From a bacterium (GTDB taxonomy: Bacteria; Krumholzibacteriota; Krumholzibacteriia; LZORAL124-64-63): a DNA stretch of 64,000 nt. Location: NCBI GenBank assembly GCA_016719645.1, contig JADJYS010000016.1:1-64000 (forward strand). Reading direction: 5' to 3'. The notes under the pieces are model-generated. The model was not told the DNA's origin and searched no databases. It was given only the letters and a program-made list of their open reading frames with translations. The position numbers and the translations under genes were made by a program. Below are positions 9,827 to 17,867 of this stretch, in pieces (the stretch's first letter is position 1; each line of letters starts with the position of its first letter).

Positions 9827-11056
9827 ATGGCCAGGAAGAAGAAGGAACCAGACCAGATCGACAAGATCATCCAGGAGCTGACCCGCAACGCCACCGCGGC
9901 CGAGCTGGTCAACGATCCTACCATGTTGCGCGACTTGAAGAAGCGCCTGGTAGAGTCCGCCCTGGAAGCCGAGATGACCGATCACCTCGGCTACGAGAAG
10001 CACGCGCCCGACGGCAACAACACCGGCAACTCGCGCAACGGCAAGTCCAGCAAGCGGATCCTGGACGCCGCCGGCGACTTCCAGATCGAAGTCCCGCGCG
10101 ACCGCAACGGGGACTTCGAGCCGCAGATCGTGCGCAAGCGCCAGGTGCGGCTGGCCGGCTTCGACCAGAAGGTGCTGTCGCTGTACGCGCGCGGGATGAC
10201 CACCCGTGAGATCCAGGACCACCTGCAGGAGCTCTACGAGGCCGAGGTCTCGCCGGCGCTGATCTCGAAGGTCACCGACGCCGTGCTGGACGAGGTCAAG
10301 GCCTGGCAGGGTCGACCGCTGGACGCCGTCTACCCGATCGTCTACCTGGACGCCGTCCACCTCAAGATCCGCACCGACGGGCGCGTCCAGAACCGCGCAG
10401 TGTACGTCGCCCTGGGGGTCGATCTGACCGGCAGCAAGCAGCTGCTGGGCCTGTGGATCGGCGAGGTCGAGGGCGCCAAGTTCTGGCTGAACGTGCTGAC
10501 CGAGCTGAGCAACCGCGGGGTGCGCGACATCCTGATCGCTTCGGTGGACGGGCTGACCGGCTTCCCCGAGGCGATCGCCAGCGTGTTCCCGAAGACCGAG
10601 GTCCAACTGTGCGTGGTCCACCTGGTGCGTAACTCGCTGCGGTACGTGCCCTGGAAGCACCGCAAGGCCGTCGCCCGGGATCTGCGGCGGATCTACACGG
10701 CCGCCACGGTGGAGGCCGCCACGCAGGCGCTCGAGGCGTTCGAGCAGGATTGGGGCGAGCAGTACCCGATGGCGGTCAAGACTTGGCGCACGCGCTGGGA
10801 CAACATCACCCCGTTCTTCGGCTACCCCGAGCCGATCCGCAAGGTGATCTACACGACCAACGCGGTGGAATCGCTGAACGCGCAGCTGCGGCAGGTGACC
10901 AAGAAGCGCGGCTCGTTCCCGACCGACGACTCGGTGCGCAAGGTGCTGTACCTGGCGATGGCGCGGGCCTCGAAGCGCTGGACCATGCCGATCCAGGACT
11001 GGCCGGCGGCGATGAACTTCTTCTCGATCGTGTTCGGAGAGAGGGTGCCGGTCTAA
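9827..11056 (+). CDS. IS256-family transposase
   Basis: 409 residues, a normal length for this family. The mutator-type DDE triad is visible: Asp in VYLDAVHLKIR, Asp in ASVDGLTGFPEA, and Glu in TTNAVESLNAQLR. The family C/H-rich segment LCVVHLVRNSLRYV lies between the second Asp and the Glu. The N-terminal helical DNA-binding part (ESALEAEMTDHLGYEKH) is also typical. ATG 9827 follows CCCCAGGAGGACCCC, a good ribosome binding site. The frame is intact, so it is probably active. It moves the element by a copy-out mechanism known for the family. Confidence 0.95.
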   Translation: MARKKKEPDQIDKIIQELTRNATAAELVNDPTMLRDLKKRLVESALEAEMTDHLGYEKHAPDGNNTGNSRNGKSSKRILDAAGDFQIEVPRDRNGDFEPQIVRKRQVRLAGFDQKVLSLYARGMTTREIQDHLQELYEAEVSPALISKVTDAVLDEVKAWQGRPLDAVYPIVYLDAVHLKIRTDGRVQNRAVYVALGVDLTGSKQLLGLWIGEVEGAKFWLNVLTELSNRGVRDILIASVDGLTGFPEAIASVFPKTEVQLCVVHLVRNSLRYVPWKHRKAVARDLRRIYTAATVEAATQALEAFEQDWGEQYPMAVKTWRTRWDNITPFFGYPEPIRKVIYTTNAVESLNAQLRQVTKKRGSFPTDDSVRKVLYLAMARASKRWTMPIQDWPAAMNFFSIVFGERVPV

Positions 11057-11065
11057 ATCATGAGG

Positions 11066-11096
11066 GGCTGTTTACACAGTTGGCTTGACACACCCC
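11066..11096 (-). repeat. Right terminal inverted repeat of the IS256-family element
   Basis: Reverse complement of the left end. It begins ten bases after the transposase stop codon, as expected for a compact insertion sequence. Confidence 0.8.
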
Positions 11097-11252
11097 AAAG
11101 TTGCCATGATCTTCGTCAGTCTGTATTCCTTCTTTAGCTTGCCAACAAACCCCATGACTCCTCCACTTCACGGCCAACTACTGCGCCACAACGCACGTTA
11201 CCGCAACTGACTACTGCTAGTTGAATGCAGGATTGTCAGGTGCAAGCGCTTG

Positions 11253-12008
11253 TTAGACGATCATGTCCCTTTCTTGTCGAAAGCTACCGGCTCTTTTTTG
11301 AATAAAGCCAGTAACCAATTCCATAAGAGCATGATTTAAGTGGCCGAAAATGCTCTCTGTCTCGCCGTGGAACCGGGCCCAGTCCTCCGCGCACGCGATG
11401 TTCTCCAAATAGTACTGAAAAGCTGCATCGGCGAAATAGAATCGCGACTCCCTCATGCAGGTACCTCGTGAGAGAAGCGCTCTATCATTACCGGGAGAAG
11501 GGTGTGTGAATCTCTCAGTATAACCGCGATGGATCTGGCTGGTATCATAGTGAAAAGCCACCTTATTCCGTATAAGCAGAAGGGCCTTCCCAAGCGGGTG
11601 CTTCGGATCTGCACCTCTCGCCACATCTAGCACAAGATGCCAAGACTCACGACCCGGCCTTGACATAGTGCCTTCAATCACTCGCATATAGGGGTCGGCA
11701 AGAGCTATATCGCTTCGCTGAATCAACTGGAACAACTCGTGGAGCAAGCCATGGAATCGACGTGCAATGTGATTCTGCAGGCCTAAATATATTCCCCAGG
11801 GGCGAGAGATACTCGGTTCAGTTGCCGGACGCGACTCCACTAGCAACTCCATTGCGTAGCCGATATCTTTGGCATCATTATAGATGCCCGCAAGAGTTAC
11901 TATAAATGCGCACAATTCGAGCCCAGCATTATCGTCAGGATAGAATACGCCAGGATCAAAACTCTCTAGCTCGGCGTGGGCGCTGCAGCGATCCAGAAAT
12001 CTTTGCAA
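11253..12008 (-). CDS. HEPN-like protein in a possible gene-cassette setting
   Basis: 251 residues if it starts at TTG 12008, which has AGGAG five bases upstream. An in-frame upstream start at 12041 is possible but has no such site. The middle contains LLLIRNKVAFHYD, an R-x5-H motif in a helix as in HEPN RNase/toxin families. I see no other domain. The stop codon lies inside GTCTAAC (11258-11252 on this strand), and GTTAGGC (12029-12023) lies just upstream of the start. These match the RYYYAAC and GTTRRRY core sites of integron cassettes, although no full attC is visible. A toxin or abortive-infection role is inference. Confidence 0.5.
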   Translation of the reverse strand: MQRFLDRCSAHAELESFDPGVFYPDDNAGLELCAFIVTLAGIYNDAKDIGYAMELLVESRPATEPSISRPWGIYLGLQNHIARRFHGLLHELFQLIQRSDIALADPYMRVIEGTMSRPGRESWHLVLDVARGADPKHPLGKALLLIRNKVAFHYDTSQIHRGYTERFTHPSPGNDRALLSRGTCMRESRFYFADAAFQYYLENIACAEDWARFHGETESIFGHLNHALMELVTGFIQKRAGSFRQERDMIV

Positions 12009-12320
12009 GCCTACTCCTGTTCGCCTAACGTGCGCGCCCACCTGCTGGCCGCGATGTGGATCGATTGGCTAAGGTAGGGTAAAGTTCGCAATCCAGGCTT
12101 CCGCTGCTGGCGCAAAGAGCCCGCCGACCGCCCTGCATTGCGATATGGCGTTCAGCGCCATGAGGATGCTACCACCGATGTGCTGATGCGATATCCTACT
12201 GCGCAAGCAAAAGCTCGCATTTACTTTTCTACTATAGCTGAAGAGGATAAACTACTTCGAAGGGTGTGTAAATAGATATGAACTGTAAACGCCGGTTGAA
12301 ATCCGTGATATATAACGATG
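12009..12320. other. Intergenic stretch beside the recombinase module
   Basis: About 310 bases. It holds the GCCTAAC core-like site at 12023-12029. An attachment site for the serine recombinase could lie here but I cannot recognise one. Confidence 0.3.
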
Positions 12321-12629
12321 CTAGGGTTGCCCATTAGCTTGCTCGATCGCTTTCAACTGGTCTATCCCCGCCATCCCCAGCAGTGAGACAACCTTCGAGA
12401 CCCGGGCGCGACTGACGCCACACATCCGAGCCACATCCGCCAGATCTGCGATCTCCCCGCTGCGCACCAGGCCGTCGATGTAGTAGGCGAGGGCGAGGTT
12501 TCGGGCTCGCCGCGCTACCCGATCCTGCCGCTTTCGCTCGACCGCGGCTTCCGGCGTGGGCTTGGGCTTCGGCACAGGTCGCCGATTGCTGGCCGCCATC
12601 TTGAACTCCACTCTCAACTCCTGGTTCAC
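12321..12629 (-). CDS. Small HTH protein translated with the serine recombinase
   Basis: 102 residues. A basic, proline-rich N terminus (RRPVPKPKPTPEAAVERKRQ) is followed by a helical DNA-binding segment (LALAYYIDGLVRSGEIADLA, then DVARMCGVSRARVSKVVSLL), a clear helix-turn-helix. Its start overlaps the recombinase stop by four bases (ATGA, 12626-12629), so the two are translationally coupled. Proteins of this type often follow large serine recombinases and may act as regulators or directionality helpers; that role is inference. A decayed homologue lies at about 8.0-8.3 kb. Confidence 0.7.
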   Translation of the reverse strand: MNQELRVEFKMAASNRRPVPKPKPTPEAAVERKRQDRVARRARNLALAYYIDGLVRSGEIADLADVARMCGVSRARVSKVVSLLGMAGIDQLKAIEQANGQP

Positions 12630-14143
12630 GCAACAACCTCCTGGGCATCCGCGATTTCCTCGGCCAGCGTCCTGATCCCGGTAGGCTGGAAGGTGATAGC
12701 CACGGTCTCACGCTCAGCATCGAAGTCGATCCGCTTGACGAGCAGGGCGATGACGCGCTCCTGCTCGCTGGGAAACAGGCAAGACCAAACCTCGTCGAAC
12801 ATGGCCAGCGCCCGGGCCAAGTCCCGGCGGTCAATCGACTGACCCTCGAGGACGGCAAGCTCCTCGGCGATCTCCGCGAGCCGCGCTTCAATCCTCCCTA
12901 CCTGGACCCCGTCGCTCCCGCGGTCCTGTAAGCGAACCAACTCCCGGTCGAGCCGTCGCCGTTCGGCGACCAGCGCGGGCTGGCGCGTTGCCTTGATGGT
13001 CCGCAGCTGGGCCAGCGTCTCCTGCAGCAGGCCGGGGTCGTGGCCGATGCAGGCGATCCGCGCGACGACGGCATCCTCGATCTGCCCGGCAGGCAGCGAC
13101 GGGTGCGGGCAGGACTTCCACCCGTTCTTGGCTGCGTTCCCGCACACGTAGTACCGATGCACTCGCCCCTTTCGCCGGGTGACCGACGGCGACATGGCGC
13201 ACCCACACGCCTGGCAGTGCAGCAGGCCCTTCAGGAGATGCCCGTAGCGGTTCTTGGCCACCGCCCCGCCGCTGACGTTGTTCGCCGCCAGCCGGGCTTG
13301 TATACGGTCGTAGAGCTCCTGGTCGACGATGGCCGGGTGTTCGCCGGGGAAGACCTGGCCGCGCAGGCCGACTTTCCCGACGTACAGGGGATTGGAGAGC
13401 AGCCGCGCGACGTGGTTCTTGTCGAAGGCCACGCCCTCGTGGGGAGTGCCGTCCTTGGTCGTCCAGGACTTCGTCCGCCACCCCCGGCGGTTCAGCTCGG
13501 CGGCCGTCGCTTGCTGGGAGCTGCAGTCCAGGTAGAGGCCAAAAATCTGCCGGACGGCCTCGGCCTCCTCTTCGTTGACCATGAGCTTCCCGCCGTCGGG
13601 GTGGATGTCGTAACCGAGAACGGGGAACCCACCCGTCCACTTCCCCTTCTTGCGAGCCGCCGCCATCTTGTCGCGGGTCCGGTCCGCGATCATCTCGCGC
13701 TCGAACTGGGCGAAGGACAACAGGACGTTCAGCATCAGCCGCCCGCTGGAGTCGGCCGTGTTGATCGGCTGGGTGACCGAAACGAACATGACGCGGTGGC
13801 GGTCGAAGACCTCGATCAGGCGGGAGAAGTCCAATAGGGAGCGGGATAGCCGGTCCACCTTGTAGCAGACCACCGCATCGATGCCCCCGGCCTCGATGTC
13901 GACCATAAGCCGCTTCAGGGCGGGCCGGTTGATGTCGCCCCCAGAGTAGCCACCGTCGTCGTAGTGGGCCTCCAGGGCGCCCCAGCCCTCGTGCTTGCGG
14001 CTCAACACAAAAGCCTCGCCAGCCTCGCGCTGGGCGTCCAGGGAGTTGAACGCCATGTCGAGGCCCTCGTCGGTAGACTTGCGCGTGTAGATGGCGCAGC
14101 GGACGGGCCGGGTGGCGGTCGTGATGTCCTCGCGGCGCTTCAC
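12626..14143 (-). CDS. Large serine recombinase (site-specific integrase)
   Basis: 505 residues. Residues 14-165 form the resolvase catalytic domain: AIYTRKSTDEG with the nucleophile Ser, YDDGGYSGGDINRPAL, VVCYKVDRLSRS and FAQFEREMIADRTRDK. Next come the recombinase DNA-binding domain (FPVLGYDIHP ... LSNPLYVGKV) and a zinc ribbon (LLHCQACGCAMSP ... YYVCGN ... SCPHPSLP). A coiled-coil C-terminal part follows. It cuts and joins attachment sites to integrate or excise DNA. It starts at GTG 14143, overlapping the stop of the 52-residue gene upstream. The frame is intact. It heads a six-gene module, all on this strand. Confidence 0.93.
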   Translation of the reverse strand: MKRREDITTATRPVRCAIYTRKSTDEGLDMAFNSLDAQREAGEAFVLSRKHEGWGALEAHYDDGGYSGGDINRPALKRLMVDIEAGGIDAVVCYKVDRLSRSLLDFSRLIEVFDRHRVMFVSVTQPINTADSSGRLMLNVLLSFAQFEREMIADRTRDKMAAARKKGKWTGGFPVLGYDIHPDGGKLMVNEEEAEAVRQIFGLYLDCSSQQATAAELNRRGWRTKSWTTKDGTPHEGVAFDKNHVARLLSNPLYVGKVGLRGQVFPGEHPAIVDQELYDRIQARLAANNVSGGAVAKNRYGHLLKGLLHCQACGCAMSPSVTRRKGRVHRYYVCGNAAKNGWKSCPHPSLPAGQIEDAVVARIACIGHDPGLLQETLAQLRTIKATRQPALVAERRRLDRELVRLQDRGSDGVQVGRIEARLAEIAEELAVLEGQSIDRRDLARALAMFDEVWSCLFPSEQERVIALLVKRIDFDAERETVAITFQPTGIRTLAEEIADAQEVVA

Positions 14144-14298
14144 GGCTTCTGCGGCTCCTTCGAAACGGCTACCTGGACGGGGCGCTGCTCGACTAGCTTC
14201 TCCAGCTGGGTGTTCAGCCGGGCCAGTTCAGCTACCAACCCCGGCATCGTGACGTCAAAGAACGTGCGCCCGGCGCGGGTCGCATAGAACTCGTTCAC
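14140..14298 (-). CDS. 52-residue protein of the recombinase module
   Basis: Starts at GTG 14298 behind a strong AGGAAGGAGG site, and its TGA overlaps the recombinase start. The sequence (NEFYATRAGRTFFDVTMPGL ... ELARLNTQLEKLVEQ) has a conserved-looking aromatic N terminus and a short coiled coil. Small proteins like this are often found just ahead of serine recombinases with DUF2924 neighbours. No function is known to me. Confidence 0.6.
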   Translation of the reverse strand: MNEFYATRAGRTFFDVTMPGLVAELARLNTQLEKLVEQRPVQVAVSKEPQKP

Positions 14299-14813
14299 GG
14301 CTCGACCTCCTTCCTATTGGACAGTCCGAAGAATGCGACGCCCGAGCAGTGGGAGCCGGTGACGGCCTTGGCGACGGCCGATAGCGACCGGTAGACCTCG
14401 CCATTCCACTCGAACTCCCGATCCCCACGGACGTGGACCACGATGCGCCGGTCCTTGTAGTCGCGGGTCAGGGTGGTGCCGGGCTTCGGCGAGCGGGAAT
14501 CCCGGACAGGCCGCTTCCGGGTAGTGGGGGATGGGGCGGCGCCACGGTTGTGCTTCGCCCCCTTGAACCACGAGGTCGGCGGTGTGGTGCGGAACTCCTC
14601 CTGCAGCTCGTGCAGTCGTGCCTTGGCCTCGGGCGACAGTTCGTCGCCGAAGTGGCGGCGCTGGAGCTCGCATGAGATCCGCTTGACCAAGTACTGCTTG
14701 TGCCTTTGAGTGGTCGGCTCGCCGAAAACCTCCAGCCAGCGCTCGCGCAGCTCGGCGACCGACAGGTGTGTCAAGGCGACGACCTGGGCGGCGATGCTCG
14801 GCTCGGCCATCAC
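14295..14813 (-). CDS. DUF2924 domain protein
   Basis: 172 residues. The N terminus (LTHLSVAELRERWLEVFGEP ... RISCELQRRHFGD) and the C terminus (GTTLTRDYKDRRIVVHVRGD ... YRSLSAVAKAVTG ... FFGL) are the two hallmark parts of DUF2924. This family is regularly linked to serine recombinases in phage-like and integrative elements. Translation starts at GTG 14813 or ATG 14810, overlapping the upstream gene's stop. Its 3' end overlaps the next gene's GTG by four bases. Biochemical role unknown. Confidence 0.85.
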   Translation of the reverse strand: MMAEPSIAAQVVALTHLSVAELRERWLEVFGEPTTQRHKQYLVKRISCELQRRHFGDELSPEAKARLHELQEEFRTTPPTSWFKGAKHNRGAAPSPTTRKRPVRDSRSPKPGTTLTRDYKDRRIVVHVRGDREFEWNGEVYRSLSAVAKAVTGSHCSGVAFFGLSNRKEVEP

Positions 14814-15126
14814 GCCTCCTTCGCCGCCTTCTGGCCGGTCAGCTTGAAGAACACCGGCCCGCTGATCTGGTAGCCGACGATGTGGCGGGCCAGCCCGGAG
14901 ATGCTCTTAAAGGTCTGGCCGTCGTAGAGGTACTCGCCGTCGACGATGTCGACCACGATCTCCTTGCCCTTGTAGGTGCGCTGGAGCTGGTTGGCGGCGG
15001 TGGGCTGCTTGGCGGGGCGCTTGGGCGTGGCAGCCTTCGTCGCCGGGCGCTTCTTGGCTGTGGGTTTCCGGGACTTCGTGGAACTATGGGAAGCCTTCTT
15101 ACCGGGGACTTCTTCTTGGTCGCCAT
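14810..15126 (-). pseudogene. Lys-rich protein with a DUF2924-like C-terminal domain, frameshifted
   Basis: ATG 15126 opens MATKKKSP, but the rest of the protein is one frame over: GKKASHSSTKSRKPTAKKRP, then AATPKRPAKQPTAANQLQRT, then YKGKEIVVDIVDGEYLYDGQ and a final TFKSISGLARHIVGY ... FFKLTGQK, with TGA at 14810-14812. One C is missing from the run near 15101-15107. The basic tail resembles histone-like extensions, and the end repeats the C-terminal domain of the DUF2924 neighbour. It is probably a normal module gene with an indel error or a recent mutation. Confidence 0.65.
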
Positions 15127-15154
15127 GATCGTTCCTCCTAAATGACGGGTCGGT

Positions 15155-15376
15155 TTAGAGTCCGTAGCTCTGGGCCAACTGTTCGCTGTCGGCGGTGGAC
15201 GCCACGGCGATGCCTTGCAACGCGACGCCGACTTCAGCCACGAACTGCACTTGTGAGAGGGCGTCGAGCGTCGGATGCTCGACGCGCATCCAGGCTTCGA
15301 TGTGCCGAGGGTCGGCGGTGCCGATGCGACCGGCGTGGGCTAGGATCTCGCGGATCAACTGCTGGTAGCCGGTCAT
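15155..15376 (-). CDS. 73-residue conserved protein of the recombinase module
   Basis: The first gene of the module on this strand. The sequence (MTGYQQLIREILAHAGRIGT, ADPRHIEAWMRVEHPTLDAL) is a small helical protein of a type I recall beside DUF2924 proteins and recombinases. The 73-residue length appears complete. No function known; perhaps a regulator or excision helper. Confidence 0.6.
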   Translation of the reverse strand: MTGYQQLIREILAHAGRIGTADPRHIEAWMRVEHPTLDALSQVQFVAEVGVALQGIAVASTADSEQLAQSYGL

Positions 15377-15638
15377 CGCCCCGCCTCCTCGTCCTCGAGG
15401 TGGATCCTGGGGGCGGCCGGGAACCCGTGTCCCTACTCAAAACCCCATCTGGACACGATGACGGCACCGAACCTAGTCGTCCGTACTCCCTAAGTTGGAT
15501 CCGCCCGTGAGAGCAGTTTCGATATTGACCAGATTATCAAGACGAGCATGAAACGTGGGCCCAGAGGGGTCCAGAATGCAGCCAGTAGGCATACCCGTCC
15601 GCTATCCGCAACTGATCCGAATCTCCGCTTTCTTCTGG

Positions 15639-16658
15639 CTATGCTGCTTTGCGGAAATACCGACTGTGCAGTCCCCCGACCATCGCCCGCCGCCCGACCA
15701 GACCGAGACCCCGCGTCTCGACCGCACGCCCATCGGGAGTGTCCTTCCCCAGCCCGAGATGCGTGCGCGACCCATGGTAGTACTCGAGGTAGCCCCGCAG
15801 GATCCGCCGCGCATGCCCTTCGCTCAGCGGGATCAAGTGGTCGAGGCACTCCCTCTTGAGCGTCCCCACGACCCGCTCGCAGTAGCCGTTCTGCCAGGGC
15901 GATCGCGGGCTGATCACCAGTTGCTCGATCCCCAGGCTCTCGATGGCCTGCTGGACCTCGAACCCGTAGATCCCGTCACGGTCCCGGACCAGGAACCGCG
16001 GCGCAGTTTCGAACGGGAAAGCTAAGCGTAGCTGCGTCGCCGTCCATGCGGCCGTCGGATGCCGCGTGACGTTGAGGTGCACGATCCGCCGCCGCTCCAG
16101 CGAGAGCACGACGAACACGTGCAGTGTCTTGAACATGACGGTCGGCACGGTCAGGAAATCAACCGCGACGGTCTCGCCGAGATGGTTCGTCAGGAACGTC
16201 TTCCAGTCCTGGGTCGGACGTCCTCGCCGCTTGATCATGTAGCGGGCGACGGTCGCCTCGCTCACCTCGAAGCCCAGCATCAGCACCTCGCCATGGATGC
16301 GCGGCGCACCCCAGGTTGGGTTCTCGCGGGAAATACGCCGGATCAGTTCGATCAGCTCGAGAGGGATGCGGGGCCGTCCCGGTTCGCTTGGCCGGCTCTT
16401 CCGACGCCACCAATGCCGCCACAGTTGACGGTGCCAGGCGATGACCGTATCCGGCTTGACCAGCCGCAGAGGGCGACGCCATCCGGGCCACAGTCGGCTC
16501 AGCAGAACCCAGAACAGGCGGTCGAGCGGTTTGAAGACTGGTTTCGGGTTGGCGCGTTGCAGGATCAGGATCTGCTGGCGCAGGGCCAGGTTTTCGAGGG
16601 CGAGGGAGCGGCGTGCCCGAAGGCCGCACAGCAGGGCGTGGAGGATGAGATTCAGCAT
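15639..16658 (-). CDS. DDE integrase-core transposase (IS3/IS481-like)
   Basis: 339 residues from ATG 16658. A helical DNA-binding N terminus (ENLALRQQILILQRANPKP ... GRPRIPLELIELIRRISREN) is followed by an rve-type catalytic core: Asp in VAVDFLTVPTV, Asp in FLVRDRDGIYGF, Glu in WQNGYCERVVGTLKREC. The frame is intact, with no separate orfA, so this is a single-frame type. I could not find convincing terminal repeats or a target duplication, so the element's ends are not assigned. The upstream frame extension to 16844 is not part of the protein. Confidence 0.88.
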   Translation of the reverse strand: MLNLILHALLCGLRARRSLALENLALRQQILILQRANPKPVFKPLDRLFWVLLSRLWPGWRRPLRLVKPDTVIAWHRQLWRHWWRRKSRPSEPGRPRIPLELIELIRRISRENPTWGAPRIHGEVLMLGFEVSEATVARYMIKRRGRPTQDWKTFLTNHLGETVAVDFLTVPTVMFKTLHVFVVLSLERRRIVHLNVTRHPTAAWTATQLRLAFPFETAPRFLVRDRDGIYGFEVQQAIESLGIEQLVISPRSPWQNGYCERVVGTLKRECLDHLIPLSEGHARRILRGYLEYYHGSRTHLGLGKDTPDGRAVETRGLGLVGRRAMVGGLHSRYFRKAA

Positions 16659-16746
16659 GCTGCACGATATCGGCGAGGTGGCATCACGCCTTAGGATGCA
16701 AGGCGGATGGCATTTTAAATCGTTACACCGGGTGTTCCGGTGACGA

Positions 16747-17367
16747 TCAAGGGGCCCAGTCCCTCGCCTCCCTCTCCAGGCGCATCCTGATTTCCGGCCA
16801 TCCGGTCTTCGACAACATCTTCGGCATGGGCTCGGTCTCGGCATCGTCGAAGTAGACCAGGCTGCGGAGCAGGTGCATGACGTTGAATTCCGTGTTTCGG
16901 TAGCGTTGCCGCACCAGGGCCATCAGGTCGGGGAAGCTGGCCCCTGCCTCGAGATAGGCGTGAAGGTCGATGAAGTCCTTCTTGGCTCCCCTCCCGGCCA
17001 CCGCGATCACTTTCATGGCGGCGATGTCACGGACATCCGCCAGGTGGAGTCCACGGTAAGGAACGGGCTCGTAGAGGAAAGGCACCTCTGAGCGCAGGAA
17101 GGTCAGGCGGATGTCGTCCAGGCGGCAGTGAAGCGTTCCCGGTGCCATGGCCGAAACCTCGAACTTGCCGAGGCCGGCGAGGGCCTCCCTGAGCGGGGTC
17201 ACTTCGAAATCTTCGTAGCGGAAGAAGTCCAGGTCGACCGAAACGCGATGACCCAACTGCAAGGCCAGCGCAGTACCGCCAGCGAGGATCCAGCCATTCA
17301 GCAGATCCGTACTTCCAAGCGATTTGACCACCGCCCAGGCTTCGGCCGGCAGGACCTTGGGATTCAT
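16747..17367 (-). CDS. AbiEii/AbiGii-type nucleotidyltransferase toxin
   Basis: 206 residues with the nucleotidyltransferase signature ILAGGTALALQLGHRVSVDL followed by DFF (GG...DxD). Downstream Lys residues occur in DIAAMKVIAVAGRGAKKDF, as in the DUF1814/AbiEii family. Known members transfer nucleotides to tRNA or another target and block growth. Its start overlaps the stop of the HTH gene by four bases, the usual antitoxin-toxin order. It is predicted to be the toxin of a type IV-like AbiE pair, with phage resistance as the likely benefit. Confidence 0.85.
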   Translation of the reverse strand: MNPKVLPAEAWAVVKSLGSTDLLNGWILAGGTALALQLGHRVSVDLDFFRYEDFEVTPLREALAGLGKFEVSAMAPGTLHCRLDDIRLTFLRSEVPFLYEPVPYRGLHLADVRDIAAMKVIAVAGRGAKKDFIDLHAYLEAGASFPDLMALVRQRYRNTEFNVMHLLRSLVYFDDAETEPMPKMLSKTGWPEIRMRLEREARDWAP

Positions 17368-17852
17368 GCCCCGACCTTCCCTTGCTGGAGGACGACTTCC
17401 CAGAATCGACGGACCCGTGGGTTCAGGCTGCGATGGTACGCGGCTTCAGCGACGGCCTCGTCACCGAAGTACCTCCTTGCCAGACGGTTCTGCTGAAGGT
17501 CACCGTACTCCAGGACGCGGCGCAATACCCACTGTGGATGATCCAGAAGATGCTGGGCAACGAGGTCGACATCCCAGAATAGCGGGGCGAAGCGAGCGGC
17601 CAGATCTCTTGGGTCTGTTGAGGGTTCCTCGGCTTGGCGGGGCGTCAAGCGGATCTCCAGGTCAGCATCCAGGGCCCGCGCCAACCGGCGAAGAGTGCGG
17701 AGTTCGAAGCGATCCCAACCGCTCTCATAGCGATGGATTGCCGATTCGCTTGTGCCCAGAATCTCTGATAATTTCTTTAGAGACAGTTTTTTATGAGTTC
17801 GGAGCCGTCTCAGGAACGGACCTAGGGGGGTGACCGGCGATTCGAAGGTCAT
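17364..17852 (-). CDS. XRE-family antitoxin of the AbiE-type pair
   Basis: 163 residues from ATG 17852; ATG 17858 and the frame start at 17894 are alternatives. Residues about 10-60 are an XRE helix-turn-helix (LRRLRTHKKLSLKKLSEILG, TSESAIHRYESGWDRFEL). The rest is a helical domain ending ARRYFGDEAVAEAAYHRSLN. The partner gene downstream overlaps by four bases. No Shine-Dalgarno sequence precedes the ATG. The palindrome at 17852-17867 overlaps the start, so the protein probably represses its own operon. Confidence 0.8.
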   Translation of the reverse strand: MTFESPVTPLGPFLRRLRTHKKLSLKKLSEILGTSESAIHRYESGWDRFELRTLRRLARALDADLEIRLTPRQAEEPSTDPRDLAARFAPLFWDVDLVAQHLLDHPQWVLRRVLEYGDLQQNRLARRYFGDEAVAEAAYHRSLNPRVRRFWEVVLQQGKVGA

Positions 17853-17867
17853 TCTCATATATGAGAA
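17852..17867 (-). promoter_or_regulatory. Perfect 16-bp palindrome, likely operator of the toxin-antitoxin operon
   Basis: TTCTCATATATGAGAA is its own reverse complement and touches the antitoxin start codon. It lies immediately downstream of the predicted -10 element. Autoregulation by the XRE protein is inferred. Confidence 0.7.

Larger units (their letters stand above)
9765..11096 (+). mobile_element. IS256-family insertion sequence, apparently complete
   Basis: 1332 bp with 31-bp imperfect terminal inverted repeats at 9765-9795 and 11066-11096. Both begin GGGG(A/T)GTGT and share the inner block ACTGTGTAAACAGCC. The six-base direct repeat AAAGTT flanks the element at 9759-9764 and 11097-11102 (seven bases if the next G is counted); IS256 elements usually make 8-9 bp. 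One intact transposase gene fills it. The GC content is far higher than the flanking DNA. Intact ends and a recognisable target repeat point to a recent insertion. Confidence 0.85.
9434..11155 (-). pseudogene. Small gene interrupted by the IS256-family element
   Basis: The gene lies in two pieces on either side of the insertion sequence. The 5' piece (11155-11097) starts at ATG 11155 after GGAGGAG and encodes MGFVGKLKKEYRLTKIMAT. The 3' piece (9764-9434) continues LSSPSGPDEFLALIKSGRVD to a TAG at 9434-9436. Removing the element and one copy of the AAAGTT target repeat restores a single uninterrupted frame of about 130 residues (join MATLSSPSGP). The product is soluble and unknown. This is a clean case of IS inactivation. 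Confidence 0.75.

Noticed and set aside
15377..15638. Attachment site or terminal repeat between the recombinase module and the transposase gene
   Set aside because: No direct or inverted repeat shared with the other flank could be found by eye.
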